Part shown: in pieces, positions 17,590-29,039 of the stretch | Layout of the letters: each line of letters opens with the position of its first letter | How positions within the stretch are numbered: the first letter of the stretch is position 1 | NCBI RefSeq assembly: GCF_000422765.1 | Contig: NZ_AUGR01000005.1 | Span: forward strand, 1 to 64,000 | Origin: Neptunomonas japonica DSM 18939 | GTDB lineage: Bacteria; Pseudomonadota; Gammaproteobacteria; Pseudomonadales; Balneatricaceae | DNA: 64,000 nt | Direction: 5' to 3' | Position numbers and translations under genes: made by a program | The notes under the pieces: generated by a model | Databases searched by the model: none | What the model saw: only the letters and a program-made list of their open reading frames with translations | What the model was told of the DNA's origin: nothing

Positions 17590-18120
17590 GTGGAAGAGAG
17601 TAATATTTGGATCATCGGTGTTGTAGCATTAGCAATTGGTGGATTAATTGGCTTCCTGATGGGCCGTTCTGGTGGAGGCTCAGACGAGCAAGAGAAGCTG
17701 GAAGACGCTAAAAAAGAGCTCGAAAATTACAAAACTCAGGTAGCTGGGCATTTTGAAGAGACCGCTGACCTTGTTAACAAAATGACTGAATCTTACCGCG
17801 GTGTTTACCAACACTTGGCGACGGGTGCTCAAGCTCTATGTGATGCGGATACAGCGCGCTCTATTGAGTCTAGCATGACCCCACAGCTAACCGCTCAGAA
17901 AGAAGTCGAAGTCGAAAGCACTGAATCAAATGAGAGTGATACTGTCGCTAATACTGAGACTGAGACAATATCAGCCGTTGAGCCACCACGTGATTACGCT
18001 CCCAAACAACCAGATGAAGAAGGTACACTGTCTGAATCATTTGGATTAAAAGAGACGACAGATGACGCCGGCATAACTGATGCTGAACCAAGCACAGAAG
18101 AAACCGCTAAAAAAGCATAG
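17590..18120 (+). CDS. zapG: ZapG/YhcB (DUF1043) inner-membrane cell-division factor
   Basis: 176 residues from a GTG start with GAGG upstream. An N-terminal membrane segment (residues ~5-25; IWIIGVVALAIGGLIGFLMGR) is followed by a helical cytoplasmic region with the conserved YKTQVAGHFEETADLVNKMTESYRGVYQHLA stretch spread over ~46-80, then an acidic, low-complexity tail longer than in E. coli YhcB (~130 residues). ZapG links envelope growth with division. In enterics it neighbours degQ/degS; here DegS/AlgW is also close, with the nif3 gene between. Confidence 0.88.
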   Translation: MEESNIWIIGVVALAIGGLIGFLMGRSGGGSDEQEKLEDAKKELENYKTQVAGHFEETADLVNKMTESYRGVYQHLATGAQALCDADTARSIESSMTPQLTAQKEVEVESTESNESDTVANTETETISAVEPPRDYAPKQPDEEGTLSESFGLKETTDDAGITDAEPSTEETAKKA

Positions 18121-18132
18121 CTTTTATGTTTT

Positions 18133-18159
18133 AAAAAGGCCTCTTCGTGAGGCCTTTTT
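18133..18159. terminator. Bidirectional terminator between zapG and nif3
   Basis: AAAAAGGCCTC / GAGGCCTTTTT stem of 11 bp with a 5-base loop, T-tract on the plus strand and A-tract before it, so it can serve both converging genes. Confidence 0.9.
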
Positions 18160-18200
18160 AGTTTCTACTGTGTGTTTTTACAGATACTCAGCCCTCGCAA

Positions 18201-18962
18201 CTACACCGGATTGTCTATTTCAACATAATGGTGCTCAATCCCAAAATGGGCCGCCAAATGCTCCCCCAATGCCTGCACACCGTAACGCTCAGTCGCATGA
18301 TGACCCGCAGCAAAGTAATCTATACCCGCCTCTCGCGCGATATGGACTGTTTGCTCAGATATCTCACCTGAGATATAAGCATCAACGCCTTCTTCAAGCG
18401 CTTTTTCAATATAACCCTGCGCGCCTCCCGTGCACCATGCGATCTTCTTAATAGGACGATTGATACCTTGAATATGCTGCGTTGGCCGGCCAAGAACCTG
18501 TACAAGTTCTGCAGATAACTGTTCAGCTGTCTGCTGTTCAGGCAATTCACCGACCATTCCAATCGCGTGCCCCAGATCGCCATCAAGCCCGGATATGATC
18601 TTCCAATTCATTTTTATAGCCAGCTGTGCATTGTTGCCCAATTCAGGATGAGCATCCAAAGGTAAGTGAAATGCTAACAAACTCATATCATTACTGAGCA
18701 AGGTGCTCAGACGACGTTTTTTTATACCTGTTATTCTCTCGTTTTCGCCTTTCCAAAAATAACCATGATGCACCAGTATAAGATCAGCCTGCATATCCAC
18801 AGCAGCATCTAGCAAGGCTTGAGAAGCAGTCACACCTGAGATGATTTTCTTAACAACTGGTTTACCCTCTACCTGCAAGCCGTTAGGGCAATAGTCTTTA
18901 AACATATCTACACTTAACAAATCTTTGCAATATTGAACCAGCTTTGGCAATAAAACAGACAT
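18201..18962 (-). CDS. Nif3-like dinuclear metal-centre protein (YbgI family)
   Basis: 253 residues. The two-metal site motifs are visible: DLILVHHGYFW near residues 60-70, LAFHLPLDAHPELGNN near 96-110, and the C-terminal HHATERYGVQALGEHLA. NIF3/YbgI proteins form toroidal hexamers; their role is still debated (GTP cyclohydrolase I-like, metal or nucleotide hydrolysis). Divergent from degS, as I recall for the Pseudomonas locus. Single gene. Confidence 0.9.
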   Translation of the reverse strand: MSVLLPKLVQYCKDLLSVDMFKDYCPNGLQVEGKPVVKKIISGVTASQALLDAAVDMQADLILVHHGYFWKGENERITGIKKRRLSTLLSNDMSLLAFHLPLDAHPELGNNAQLAIKMNWKIISGLDGDLGHAIGMVGELPEQQTAEQLSAELVQVLGRPTQHIQGINRPIKKIAWCTGGAQGYIEKALEEGVDAYISGEISEQTVHIAREAGIDYFAAGHHATERYGVQALGEHLAAHFGIEHHYVEIDNPV

Positions 18963-19054
18963 ATAATTAGATCCTCATTAGCAACCATGTGGCACAAATC
19001 GTATAATTCTACGGTGTGATTTTGTTTTCACCAGTATTTCCGGAATTTATTTTA

Positions 19055-20203
19055 ATGCGCAAACTCAGTTTTCTTGGTTGGCCGATTATTACAGGTGTGC
19101 TTATAGCAATCATCCTGTTGCAGTTTTTCCCCCAACTACTTTCACCACCTGTGACAACTGTCGAAATTAGAGAAACCCAATTATCGACTCATGTCCCAGG
19201 AAAAAGCGGCCCCGTTTCCTACGCCGAGGCTGTAGAAAAGGCAGCACCTGCTGTTGTGAACATATATACGCGAACACTCATTGAGCAAAAAAGACATCAC
19301 GTAATAAAAGACCCTTTGTTTAAGAAGTTTTATGAACTGGGTGACATGCCTCAACGAGAGCGTATTCAGTCAAGCCTAGGCTCGGGTGTCATTCTTAATG
19401 CTCACGGCTACATTATTACCAACAACCATGTCATCGCAGGTGCTGACAGCATCGTTATTGTTCTGAAAGATGGTCGCGAGGCACCTGCTGAAATTATCGG
19501 AACAGATCCTGAAACTGATCTAGCCATCCTCAAGACCAATATGGATAACTTACCAAGCGTTACACTATCACCTTCTGATTCACTACTCGTAGGTGATGTC
19601 GTACTCGCTATTGGCAACCCATTTGGGGTTGGCCAAACAGTAACTATGGGTATTGTCAGTGCGACAGGAAGGAACAGCCTGGGCCTGAACACTTATGAAG
19701 ACTTTTTACAAACTGACGCTGCTATTAATCCTGGTAACTCCGGCGGCGCTTTAGTAGACGCTCACGGCAATCTGATTGGCATCAACTCTGCCATTTTTTC
19801 AAAATCAGGCGGATCCCAAGGAATAGGGTTCGCTATCCCCTCCAATCTTGCAAAAAAAGTCATGACCGACCTCATTACTCAAGGTCGAGTGGTTCGTGGA
19901 TGGATGGGTGTCGAGATTCAGGAGTTAACCGCAAACTTGGCTGAATCTTTTGGTCTTCAGGAGATGAGTGGCTTAATTGTTGCCGGAATTTACCGAGATG
20001 GACCCGCACACAAAGCCGGCTTACAACCCGGCGACATTATGCTTTCATTGAATGGCAAACCGGTTGAGGGACGACGCTCAATGATTGGTATTGCTGATTT
20101 CACCCCAGGTGAACCATTAGAGGTTGAGTATTTACGAGAAGGAAAACAGTTTACTGCAAAAGTAACTGTAGGAGAAAGACCGTTAACTCGCCCGAGTTCT
20201 TAA
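19055..20203 (+). CDS. degS: Site-1 periplasmic serine protease DegS/AlgW
   Basis: About 382 residues from the ATG at 19055; a GTG at 19016 would add 13 residues. One N-terminal membrane anchor (~8-30), a trypsin-like protease domain with His125 (NNHV), Asp155 (PETDLAIL) and Ser229 (NPGNSGG), and one PDZ domain (~265-370). It senses misfolded outer-membrane proteins and cleaves the anti-sigma factor RseA/MucA to release RpoE/AlgU. A single PDZ and a membrane anchor instead of a cleaved signal separate it from DegP/DegQ. Convergent with hisD; a shared hairpin follows. Confidence 0.93.
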   Translation: MRKLSFLGWPIITGVLIAIILLQFFPQLLSPPVTTVEIRETQLSTHVPGKSGPVSYAEAVEKAAPAVVNIYTRTLIEQKRHHVIKDPLFKKFYELGDMPQRERIQSSLGSGVILNAHGYIITNNHVIAGADSIVIVLKDGREAPAEIIGTDPETDLAILKTNMDNLPSVTLSPSDSLLVGDVVLAIGNPFGVGQTVTMGIVSATGRNSLGLNTYEDFLQTDAAINPGNSGGALVDAHGNLIGINSAIFSKSGGSQGIGFAIPSNLAKKVMTDLITQGRVVRGWMGVEIQELTANLAESFGLQEMSGLIVAGIYRDGPAHKAGLQPGDIMLSLNGKPVEGRRSMIGIADFTPGEPLEVEYLREGKQFTAKVTVGERPLTRPSS

Positions 20204-20234
20204 GTCTGGATGTTTAATATTTGAAAACAAGCTT

Positions 20235-20260
20235 ACAAAAAAGGCCTCTCATGAGGCCTT
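20235..20260 (-). terminator. Terminator after hisD (also faces degS)
   Basis: AAGGCCTC / GAGGCCTT 8-bp stem with a 4-base loop; on the minus strand it runs into six T residues. The stem core GGCCTC/GAGGCC is the same as in the terminator after zapG. Confidence 0.88.
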
Positions 20261-20276
20261 CTCACAACAAATATGC

Positions 20277-21584
20277 TTAGTTCTTAATGCGGTACTCTGC
20301 AGAGCGCGCATGAGCAGTAAGCCCTTCACCTCTTGCCAACACTGAAGCCACTCCTCCAATATCAGAAGCACCATCTGCAGAGAACATAATCAACGAAGAG
20401 CGCTTTTGAAAATCGTAAACGCCTAACGGGGAAGAGAATCGTGCAGTGCCTGATGTTGGTAAAACATGATTAGGTCCTGCACAGTAATCACCCAGCGCTT
20501 CTGCCGTGTGACGCCCCATAAAGATAGCACCGGCATGACGAACCAAAGGCAATAGAACTTCTGGGTCTTCTACTGAAAGCTCTAAATGTTCGGGGGCTAT
20601 ACGATTACTAATTTCAATCGCCTGCTGCATATCTTCAACGAGAATGAGTGCCGCACGATTTCGTAAAGAAACTTCAATAATTTCCTTACGCTCCATCGTT
20701 GGTAATAGCTTACGAATGCTATCTTCGACCTGATCAATAAAACCTGCATCAGGCGTTACCAGTATTGGTTGCGCATCTTCATCATGTTCCGCTTGCGAGA
20801 ACAGATCCATAGCAACCCAGTCAGGATCCGTTTGGCCATCACACACAACCAAAATCTCTGAAGGCCCTGCTATCATATCGATACCGACTGCACCAAATAC
20901 TGCGCGCTTAGCAGTGGCCACAAAAATATTGCCTGGCCCCACTATTTTATCAACTTTAGGTACGGTTTCAGTACCATAAGCCAATGCGGCAACAGCTTGC
21001 GCCCCGCCGATAGTAAACACTCGATCAACACCTGCTAAAGAGGCGGCCGCGAGTACTAGCTGATTTAGCTCTCCACGCGGCGTGGGTACAACCATTATAA
21101 TTTCAGCAACACCTGCTACTTTTGCAGGGATAGCATTCATCAATACAGATGAAGGATAAGCAGCCTTTCCACCCGGGACATATAAGCCTACGCGGTCTAG
21201 CGGAGTCACTTTTTGACCCAGCATAGTGCCATCTTCTTCAGTATACTGCCACGAGTCAGATTTTTGCTTTTCGTGATAGTGACGAATACGGTTCGCCGCC
21301 TTTTCAAGCGCACTACGCTGAACCTCAGGAAGTCCTGCAAGTGCTTGTGCAAGGCGTTCAGAGCTCAATTCCAACTCTTGCATAGTATCGACCGAAGTCA
21401 AGTCAAAGCGATTGGTATAAGTAACGACAGCTGCATCACCCTGCTGCTTAACTTCAGACAAGATATCATCAACTATTTGATTAACTTTCGCATCGGAAAC
21501 ACTTTCCCATGCAAGCAGTTTCTCTAATTGGAGATCGAAGTCTTCCTGAGAGCTACTTAAACGAGTAATTGACAACTCGGTCAT
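20277..21584 (-). CDS. hisD: Histidinol dehydrogenase
   Basis: About 435 residues from the ATG at 21584 (a GTG one codon earlier overlaps the hisG stop). It oxidises L-histidinol to histidine with NAD in two steps. Family stretches include [31 protein letters not shown], the zinc ligands in [11 protein letters not shown] and [19 protein letters not shown]. Last gene of the his part of the mla-murA-his run, followed by a terminator. In Pseudomonas hisC follows hisD (recalled order); here it does not. Confidence 0.95.
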   Translation of the reverse strand: MTELSITRLSSSQEDFDLQLEKLLAWESVSDAKVNQIVDDILSEVKQQGDAAVVTYTNRFDLTSVDTMQELELSSERLAQALAGLPEVQRSALEKAANRIRHYHEKQKSDSWQYTEEDGTMLGQKVTPLDRVGLYVPGGKAAYPSSVLMNAIPAKVAGVAEIIMVVPTPRGELNQLVLAAASLAGVDRVFTIGGAQAVAALAYGTETVPKVDKIVGPGNIFVATAKRAVFGAVGIDMIAGPSEILVVCDGQTDPDWVAMDLFSQAEHDEDAQPILVTPDAGFIDQVEDSIRKLLPTMERKEIIEVSLRNRAALILVEDMQQAIEISNRIAPEHLELSVEDPEVLLPLVRHAGAIFMGRHTAEALGDYCAGPNHVLPTSGTARFSSPLGVYDFQKRSSLIMFSADGASDIGGVASVLARGEGLTAHARSAEYRIKN

Positions 21585-21586
21585 CA

Positions 21587-22237
21587 CTACCCCTCCCTTC
21601 TTTTCACAACGGCTTCAGACATCATGTCGATAATAGGCTGGATTTGGCGATGCTTCATTTTTAATGCAGGCTGCCCCACAACGAGCCGTGAACTAATGTT
21701 GGCGATAAAATCCATTGGCTCCAAACCATTCGCACGCAAGGTATTACCGGTGTCGACGATATCAACTATACGATCAGCCAAACCCATAATAGGAGCCAGC
21801 TCCATAGCACCATACAACTTAACGATATCAACCTGACAACCCTGCTGAGCGAAGTACTGCTTAGCAATATTGACAAATTTTGTAGCGATACGCATACGCC
21901 CTTCAACAGGCGATGCATCTGTAAGCCCTGCAACCATGAGCTTGCATTTAGCAATTTCTAGATCTAATGGCTCATAGAGGCCTTTGCCTCCGTGCTCCAT
22001 CAAAACATCTTTACCAGCAATACCCATATCCGCACCGCCATACTCAACATAGGTTGGAACATCAGTCGCGCGTATCACAACAAATTTAATGTTGTCATGA
22101 TTAGTGTCGAAGATCAGCTTACGACTTTTAAATATATTCTCAGCTGGAATTATATTCGCCGCTTCTAACAAGGGCAGCGTTTCTTCAAGGATACGGCCTT
22201 TAGACAGCGCAATTGTAAGCTGTTGTTTCTTCATCAT
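21587..22237 (-). CDS. hisG: ATP phosphoribosyltransferase, short form
   Basis: About 216 residues from one of two ATGs near 22237; a GTG at 22246 would add three residues. It catalyses the first step of histidine synthesis (ATP + PRPP). [43 protein letters not shown] and the PRPP site [15 protein letters not shown] are clear. It lacks the C-terminal regulatory domain of long HisG, so it belongs to the HisGS type that needs HisZ, which is not in the window. Start lies ~10 bases after murA. Confidence 0.94.
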   Translation of the reverse strand: MMKKQQLTIALSKGRILEETLPLLEAANIIPAENIFKSRKLIFDTNHDNIKFVVIRATDVPTYVEYGGADMGIAGKDVLMEHGGKGLYEPLDLEIAKCKLMVAGLTDASPVEGRMRIATKFVNIAKQYFAQQGCQVDIVKLYGAMELAPIMGLADRIVDIVDTGNTLRANGLEPMDFIANISSRLVVGQPALKMKHRQIQPIIDMMSEAVVKRREG

Positions 22238-22246
22238 TTTATTCAC

Positions 22247-23509
<1,263 letters not shown>

Positions 23510-23530
23510 TCAAAAATTTCCAACCGTTGG

Positions 23531-23773
23531 TTAGCTTTGCAGTGCAGCCCACTGTTCAGGTGTATAGGTTTTAATAGTTAGCGCATGAATAGTGCCATCA
23601 GCAATATATTCATTCAGGCACTGATATACCAACTGCTGCTTTTTAACTGGCATCAAACCGGCAAATTTATCATTAATAACAGTAACTTCGAAGGAACAAC
23701 CTTCCCCTCCAGTGATCACTTGCGAGCCTTGCAGCTGCGATTCAATAATTTGTTTTACTTCTTCAGCGGTCAT
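23531..23773 (-). CDS. ibaG: BolA-family protein IbaG/YrbA
   Basis: 80 residues, normal for IbaG. A BolA fold with GGEGCSFEVTVINDKFAGLMPVKKQQLVYQCL; the cysteine in the GGEGC loop and a C-terminal His (TIHALTIKTYTPEQW) fit an Fe-S ligand role with monothiol glutaredoxin. It sits between mlaB and murA, the usual place for yrbA/ibaG. Linked to acid stress and iron-sulfur trafficking. Confidence 0.92.
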   Translation of the reverse strand: MTAEEVKQIIESQLQGSQVITGGEGCSFEVTVINDKFAGLMPVKKQQLVYQCLNEYIADGTIHALTIKTYTPEQWAALQS

Positions 23774-23857
23774 GAAGCGCTCCGGGGTAAGTTACGTTTG
23801 TAATTGAGGGGCGCAATGATAACGAATTAGCGCTTAAAAGGCGAAATTAATACCCGA

Positions 23858-24184
23858 CTAGCTGTCTGTCAAAGAGCACCCTGTAATACTCAAGCCTACA
23901 AGATCAGCAATCGCTACCATATCCTTTGGTAAGTTTATAAATGTCATTTTCTTATTTTGTTCTTTAGCTAATCTTAAAAAACATAAACAGAGGGACAAAG
24001 ATGAACTATCCACTTTTTTTACATTTGAAAAATCCAGAACACAGTCCCCAGCTTTAGCCGAGATCTCTGCTTCAGTCACTTTCCTGACACTATCAATACG
24101 AGGAAAAACCAAATCACCCGTTAATGTAATTTGGTTTAGCTCGTTATTAAATTCTGCTTTTAGTGTGTTCTTTTGTTCAATCAC
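23858..24184 (-). CDS. mlaB: STAS-domain protein MlaB
   Basis: 108 residues from a GTG start 3 bases after the mlaC stop. One STAS domain (NQITLTGDLVFPRIDSVRKV, VLDFSNVKKVDSSSLSLCL). MlaB binds the MlaF ATPase in the MlaFEDB complex and is needed for its assembly and activity. Position after mlaC supports the call. No ATG alternative exists upstream of the domain. Confidence 0.9.
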   Translation of the reverse strand: MIEQKNTLKAEFNNELNQITLTGDLVFPRIDSVRKVTEAEISAKAGDCVLDFSNVKKVDSSSLSLCLCFLRLAKEQNKKMTFINLPKDMVAIADLVGLSITGCSLTDS

Positions 24185-24187
24185 AGG

Positions 24188-24817
24188 CTAGTTCTTTGTA
24201 CGTTTATCATCAATCTTTGCTTCCCAAGAATCAACAACACGCCCTACATCATATCTTGAGCGCTGCATCATTTCATAAAACTGATTTTGGAATGTAATTC
24301 TTAAGTTGATGCCATTCAGCATCACATTCACTAGTTTCCAATACCCCTCAGACTTAACCATATAGTTAACTAAGGTATACCCAACACCCGCTTTAGATAC
24401 CACATTAACAGAAACAATTTGCTTACTATCAACTGGGCTCACAATATTTGCGCCAACTAAGTCATAGGTATCCACATCAAACTCAAGCAATGATTTCGCA
24501 TATGTTCTTATCAGCGTCTGCTTAAAGACAACCGCAAACTTATTACGCTGAGCATCACTAGCTTGGCGGTAATACTTACCCATAACCCACTTCGAGATGT
24601 ACTCAAAATCTACATCTCTATCAACTATTGCCTCTATATCTTGAATCACTGATTGAAGATCAACCGGCTCTTGAGCACGATGTTCATCGATAACAACAAT
24701 CATATCTTCAATTGTTTGGCGAACCTCGACACTCGCTTCTTGCCAGGTAGCCTGAGCTGTCAAAGACTGAAAAGCCAAGCTCATCCCGAGCAAAAAAGTT
24801 AGAAAAAAGCGTTGCAT
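24188..24817 (-). CDS. mlaC: Periplasmic phospholipid shuttle MlaC
   Basis: 209 residues with a cleavable Sec signal (hydrophobic ~4-20, TAQA cleavage). The mature domain is the MlaC/Tgt2/Ttg2D fold: ISKWVMGKYYRQASDAQRNKFAVVFKQTLIRTYAKSLLEF. It carries phospholipids between the outer-membrane MlaA complex and the inner-membrane MlaFEDB pump. Fourth gene of the mlaFEDCB operon. Confidence 0.94.
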   Translation of the reverse strand: MQRFFLTFLLGMSLAFQSLTAQATWQEASVEVRQTIEDMIVVIDEHRAQEPVDLQSVIQDIEAIVDRDVDFEYISKWVMGKYYRQASDAQRNKFAVVFKQTLIRTYAKSLLEFDVDTYDLVGANIVSPVDSKQIVSVNVVSKAGVGYTLVNYMVKSEGYWKLVNVMLNGINLRITFQNQFYEMMQRSRYDVGRVVDSWEAKIDDKRTKN

Positions 24818-24831
24818 TGAGAGGGCCTCTC

Positions 24832-25290
24832 CTAGTTATTCACTTTATTAAATAAAAACTTACCGATCAGATCTTCTAGAACAAGTGCTGATTGGGTGTC
24901 ATCGATATAATCACCATCTTTAAGGCTATCTTCCTCAAAACCAACGGAGATACCTATATACTGTTCTCCCAACAACCCTGCTGTCAGAATTTTTGCTGAG
25001 CTATCGATAGACAAGTAATCAATGTCAGAATAGATATCCATAGTAACAAGAGCAACTAAGCGCTGTGTATCAATTTTAATGCTTTTAACTTCGCCAATCT
25101 GCACGCCTGATAGCGTAACTTTAGCACGAGAAGTCAACCCACCAATATTTTCAAACCGTGCATGGACTGTGTAATCATCCTGTTGAGCCGATAACTTCAA
25201 ACCACTTACATTCAGAGCCAGCCCCAACAGTGCCAACACTCCTAGCACCATAAAAAAACCAACCATTATTTCTATCCATCGCATACGCAT
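24832..25290 (-). CDS. mlaD: MCE-domain lipid-transport protein MlaD
   Basis: 152 residues: an N-terminal membrane anchor (~8-30) and one MCE domain (YTVHARFENIGGLTSRAKVTLSGVQIGEV). MlaD forms a hexameric ring on MlaE in the periplasm that passes lipid to or from MlaC. It starts 3 bases after mlaE. Length is normal. Confidence 0.95.
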   Translation of the reverse strand: MRMRWIEIMVGFFMVLGVLALLGLALNVSGLKLSAQQDDYTVHARFENIGGLTSRAKVTLSGVQIGEVKSIKIDTQRLVALVTMDIYSDIDYLSIDSSAKILTAGLLGEQYIGISVGFEEDSLKDGDYIDDTQSALVLEDLIGKFLFNKVNN

Positions 25291-25293
25291 TTC

Positions 25294-26076
25294 TTATAAA
25301 TCCCCAAACATCAATGCGGTTAAAATAAAGTCCAGCGCTAGAACCGCTAAAGACGAATAAACAACGGTACGAGTCGTTGCCTGACTAATACCTTCCGACG
25401 TTGGAACACAATCATACCCTTGAAAAACAGCAATCCAAGTTACAACGATGCCAAAAACAATGGCCTTGATCACACCATTGAGCACATCTTCAGAAAAATC
25501 TACAGAATTTTGCATGTTTGACCAAAAAGATCCTTCAAAGATCCCAAGCCATTCAATACTGACTAAAGCGCCTCCCCAGATCCCAACCATTGCAAAAATA
25601 ATTGCTAAGACTGGCATACAGATAAAACCTGCCCACAACCGAGGAGCCACAATGCGACGCAAAGGATCTACACCTATCATTTCAAGGCTGGACAACTGCT
25701 CAGTGGCCTTCATCAAGCCTATTTCGGCTGTTAACGCTGACCCTGCTCGACCAGCAAACAACAATGCTGTCACAACAGGCGCTAACTCTCGAACTAAACT
25801 AAGCGCCACCATCTGTCCAACTGCTTGCTCTGACCCATAATCAACAAGAATAGTATAGCCCTGCAAACCTAGCACCATGCCAATAAACAGGCCAGAGACA
25901 ATAATAATAACCAGTGATAAAACGCCTACAAAATAAATTTGCTTAAGCAGTAAAGGAAACATTACAACAGGTGTAGGCTTTGCAACTAATGATTGCCAAA
26001 CAACACCACCTGCACGCCCTATACCAGCCAAACGATCCAACATAGCACGCCCAAGCGAGCCAAATTGATTAAGCAT
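25294..26076 (-). CDS. mlaE: Phospholipid ABC transporter permease MlaE
   Basis: About 260 residues from the ATG whose first base is the last base of the mlaF stop (TAATG overlap); CAGGAG precedes it. A TTG seven codons upstream is an alternative. Five to six membrane segments and the family stretch [31 protein letters not shown]. Membrane core of the MlaFEDB complex that keeps outer-membrane lipid asymmetry. Confidence 0.95.
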   Translation of the reverse strand: MLNQFGSLGRAMLDRLAGIGRAGGVVWQSLVAKPTPVVMFPLLLKQIYFVGVLSLVIIIVSGLFIGMVLGLQGYTILVDYGSEQAVGQMVALSLVRELAPVVTALLFAGRAGSALTAEIGLMKATEQLSSLEMIGVDPLRRIVAPRLWAGFICMPVLAIIFAMVGIWGGALVSIEWLGIFEGSFWSNMQNSVDFSEDVLNGVIKAIVFGIVVTWIAVFQGYDCVPTSEGISQATTRTVVYSSLAVLALDFILTALMFGDL

Positions 26077-26897
26077 TATCGCTTCTCCTGAGCGCAAAGG
26101 TCTTCTAACATGTCATCATCAGAAAAGTGAAAGGGAACAGGCCCATCGGGCAACCCTTGCATAAACTGCTGAACTTGATCGGTCTTATCACTCAACAAAG
26201 CTTGTGGTGTTCCTGATGCAATCACTTGCCCATCTGATAATAAATAAATGTAATCTGCGATACTCATTGTTTCTTGAATATCATGGGAAACAATAATGCT
26301 TGTGTGCCCCAACGCCTGATTTATCTTTCGAATAAGATTAACAAGAACACCTTTAGCAATAGGGTCTTGTCCAGTGAAAGGCTCATCATACATCACGATA
26401 TCTGGATCCAAGGCTATTGCTCGCGCTAGCGCTACGCGTCTTGCCATCCCCCCAGACAACTCGCTCGGCATTAAATCTCTGGCACCGCGCAACCCAACAG
26501 CCTGTAACTTCAATAATACAATATCTCGTATCATGTCTTCTGGTAACTCAGTATGCACCTTGATCGGAAACGCTACATTTTCATAGACGCTCATATCTGT
26601 AAACAATGCACCACTTTGAAACAGCATCCCCATTCGTTCACGCAAAGTGAACAACTGCTGACGAGAAATCCGATGCACATCTAAGCCATCTATTTTCACA
26701 TAACCAGCATCTGGGCGAAGCTGACCACCAATCAGTTTAAGTAGCGTTGTTTTACCCGTTCCTGATGGCCCCATGATAGCTGTAATTTTCCCACGAGGAA
26801 TTTTCATATCCACATGACGAAAAATTTGTCGAGCGCCACGACTAAAACCCAACCCACGAATATCGATAATTGATTCTAGACTGTTATTAATCGACAT
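26076..26897 (-). CDS. mlaF: Phospholipid ABC transporter ATPase MlaF
   Basis: 273 residues. Walker [13 protein letters not shown], signature [20 protein letters not shown] (MlaF-type LSGGM), Walker [14 protein letters not shown] and switch IIVSHD. It powers lipid movement through MlaE. First gene of the mlaFEDCB-ibaG-murA-hisGD run; the ~180-base gap to the divergent yrbG gene should carry both promoters. Confidence 0.96.
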   Translation of the reverse strand: MSINNSLESIIDIRGLGFSRGARQIFRHVDMKIPRGKITAIMGPSGTGKTTLLKLIGGQLRPDAGYVKIDGLDVHRISRQQLFTLRERMGMLFQSGALFTDMSVYENVAFPIKVHTELPEDMIRDIVLLKLQAVGLRGARDLMPSELSGGMARRVALARAIALDPDIVMYDEPFTGQDPIAKGVLVNLIRKINQALGHTSIIVSHDIQETMSIADYIYLLSDGQVIASGTPQALLSDKTDQVQQFMQGLPDGPVPFHFSDDDMLEDLCAQEKR

Positions 26898-27079
26898 ATT
26901 TTCAAAGCCTTTTCCCTGCCATATCAGAAGGGGTTAATGATCCGATTTCCCATATAGAAATACCGCGCAGCACTATAGCATTTACTGCACAAAACATGAA
27001 CAGACCATCCTTTTAACTTGCACCAAATTTTGGTTCTGATTTAATAAGCCGTTTTTAACTATTAGGCACAATAAATACT

Positions 27080-28036
27080 ATGTTATTCCCGATTTTATCT
27101 ATCATCGCTGGGCTAATCATTTTAGTCTGGAGTGCTGACCGCTTTGTGATAGGGGCTGCTGCAACAGCAAAGAACTCGGGAATGTCTCCTATGTTAATCG
27201 GCCTTACGATCGTTTCATTTGGCACATCAGCCCCTGAAATACTCGTCTCTATTATGGCATCCATTAATGGATCCGGCAGTTTAGCCGTTGGCAACGCGTT
27301 AGGCTCCAATATTGCGAACATCGGCCTAGTACTAGGAATCACCGCCATTATCGCGCCCCTTCCTGTAAAATCAGCGGTTCTGCGCAAAGAAATACCACTA
27401 CTCCTGAGCATCACCCTCCTAGCAGGCGCCGTACTTTATAACCTAAATATCACATTATTTGACGGCATTTTATTACTCGCTTCATTAGCGATTTGCCTTG
27501 TCATGTTTGCCAAGTTCCAAAAAAGCAGCCCCCCTACAGATCACATCTCTGACGAAGCCGAAGAAATTCCTGAAATGAGCACTGGCAAAGCACTTTTTTG
27601 GCTCATACTCGGCCTAAGCTTACTCGTAGCAAGTTCTCGCATGCTGGTATGGGGAGCGGTAGAGATAGCAACTTACATAGGGGTTTCAGAGCTAGTGATA
27701 GGGCTAACGATCGTTGCCATAGGCACCAGCCTTCCAGAATTAGCAGCCTCAGTTGCCAGCGCGCTGAAAAACCATCACGATATAGCACTAGGGAATATTG
27801 TTGGTTCTAATATATTTAATATTGCAGCAGTCATGGCAATCCCAGGCTTAGTTAGCCCCATCACACTTGATTCGATAGCTTTTAATCGCGATTATATGGT
27901 GATGCTAGGTTTAACTGCATTACTGCTAGTATTCTGCCTTTTACAACGACCAGCTAAAATCAATCGAGTAGAAGGCGGCTTATTAACCGCTGCATATGCG
28001 GGATATATGTTTGTGTTATACACTATGTCAACCTGA
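27080..28036 (+). CDS. yrbG: Calcium/sodium antiporter family protein YrbG
   Basis: 318 residues with about ten membrane segments. Two inverted alpha repeats are visible: GLTIVSFGTSAPEILVSIMAS with NALGSNIANIGLVLG, and GLTIVAIGTSLPELAASVASA with NIVGSNIFNIAAVMA. These carry the ion-binding Glu and Asn residues of the NCX/CaCA superfamily. First gene of the yrbG-kdsD-lpt run, divergent from mla as in E. coli. Confidence 0.92.
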   Translation: MLFPILSIIAGLIILVWSADRFVIGAAATAKNSGMSPMLIGLTIVSFGTSAPEILVSIMASINGSGSLAVGNALGSNIANIGLVLGITAIIAPLPVKSAVLRKEIPLLLSITLLAGAVLYNLNITLFDGILLLASLAICLVMFAKFQKSSPPTDHISDEAEEIPEMSTGKALFWLILGLSLLVASSRMLVWGAVEIATYIGVSELVIGLTIVAIGTSLPELAASVASALKNHHDIALGNIVGSNIFNIAAVMAIPGLVSPITLDSIAFNRDYMVMLGLTALLLVFCLLQRPAKINRVEGGLLTAAYAGYMFVLYTMST

Positions 28037-28052
28037 TTAGAAGCCGAGAACA

Positions 28053-29039
28053 ATGAATAAAACAAATGACAATATCAAACCATTTATTGCATCTGCTATA
28101 CGCACCATCAAACTGGAAGCAGAAGCCGTAAACGATTTATTGAGCTATCTCGACAACAATTTTGAAAGTGCGTGTCGCCTCATGATGGAATGCACTGGCC
28201 GTATTATTATTACAGGCATGGGAAAATCTGGACATATAGGCAATAAAATTGCTGCAACCCTAGCCAGCACAGGATCGCCTGCTTTTTACGTACACCCTGG
28301 CGAGGCGAGCCATGGCGACATGGGAATGTTTACCTCTAACGATGTGGTATTAGCGCTGTCTAACTCAGGTGAAACATCTGAAATTGTAACCATACTGCCG
28401 TTAATAAAGCGTATGGGAGCCCCCCTTATAAGCATCACAGCCAATCCACTATCTACGCTTTCCCAAGCAGCGAATGCGAATTTACATATAGGTGTAGAAA
28501 AAGAAGCGTGCCCTCTAGGATTGGCACCAACATCCAGCACGACTGCACAATTAGTATTGGGCGATGCGTTAGCGATTGCCTTATTAGAAGCCAAAGGCTT
28601 TAGCGCCGAGGACTTTGCATTTTCACACCCAGGCGGAAGCCTAGGTAGAAAACTATTATTGAAAGCCAAAGATATAATGCACTCTGGTATAGACATCCCT
28701 ATTGTTCAGCATGGTACGACCATCAATAAAACACTTATTGAGGTAACTGAAAAACGCTTAGGTATGACAACCGTGGTAAACGAACGTGGAGCACTAATAG
28801 GCATCTTCACAGATGGCGATTTACGACGCACACTTGATCAAGAACTCAATCTCAAAACAACACCCATTGAAGAGGTGATGACACATCAGTGCACCACAAT
28901 TTCTGGAGATTTGCTCGCCGCTGAAGCGTTAAAAATCATGCAGGACAAAAAGATCAATGCACTAATCATATGCGATGACGACAACCGGCCAATCGGCGCA
29001 TTAAATATGCACGACATGCTTAAAGCTGGTGTTATTTAA
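28053..29039 (+). CDS. kdsD: D-arabinose 5-phosphate isomerase
   Basis: 328 residues: an SIS domain (~40-175; GRIIITGMGKSGHIGNKIAATLASTGSPAFYV, SNSGETSEI, the conserved histidine in HPGEASHGDMGM) and two CBS domains (~205-328). It makes arabinose 5-phosphate for Kdo synthesis in LPS. The next gene is normally kdsC; here the stop overlaps the ATG of a 58-codon kdsC relic. Confidence 0.95.
   Translation: MNKTNDNIKPFIASAIRTIKLEAEAVNDLLSYLDNNFESACRLMMECTGRIIITGMGKSGHIGNKIAATLASTGSPAFYVHPGEASHGDMGMFTSNDVVLALSNSGETSEIVTILPLIKRMGAPLISITANPLSTLSQAANANLHIGVEKEACPLGLAPTSSTTAQLVLGDALAIALLEAKGFSAEDFAFSHPGGSLGRKLLLKAKDIMHSGIDIPIVQHGTTINKTLIEVTEKRLGMTTVVNERGALIGIFTDGDLRRTLDQELNLKTTPIEEVMTHQCTTISGDLLAAEALKIMQDKKINALIICDDDNRPIGALNMHDMLKAGVI

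Noticed and set aside
25448-25840. 130-codon plus-strand frame
   Set aside because: Antisense to mlaE; composition of a shadow frame.
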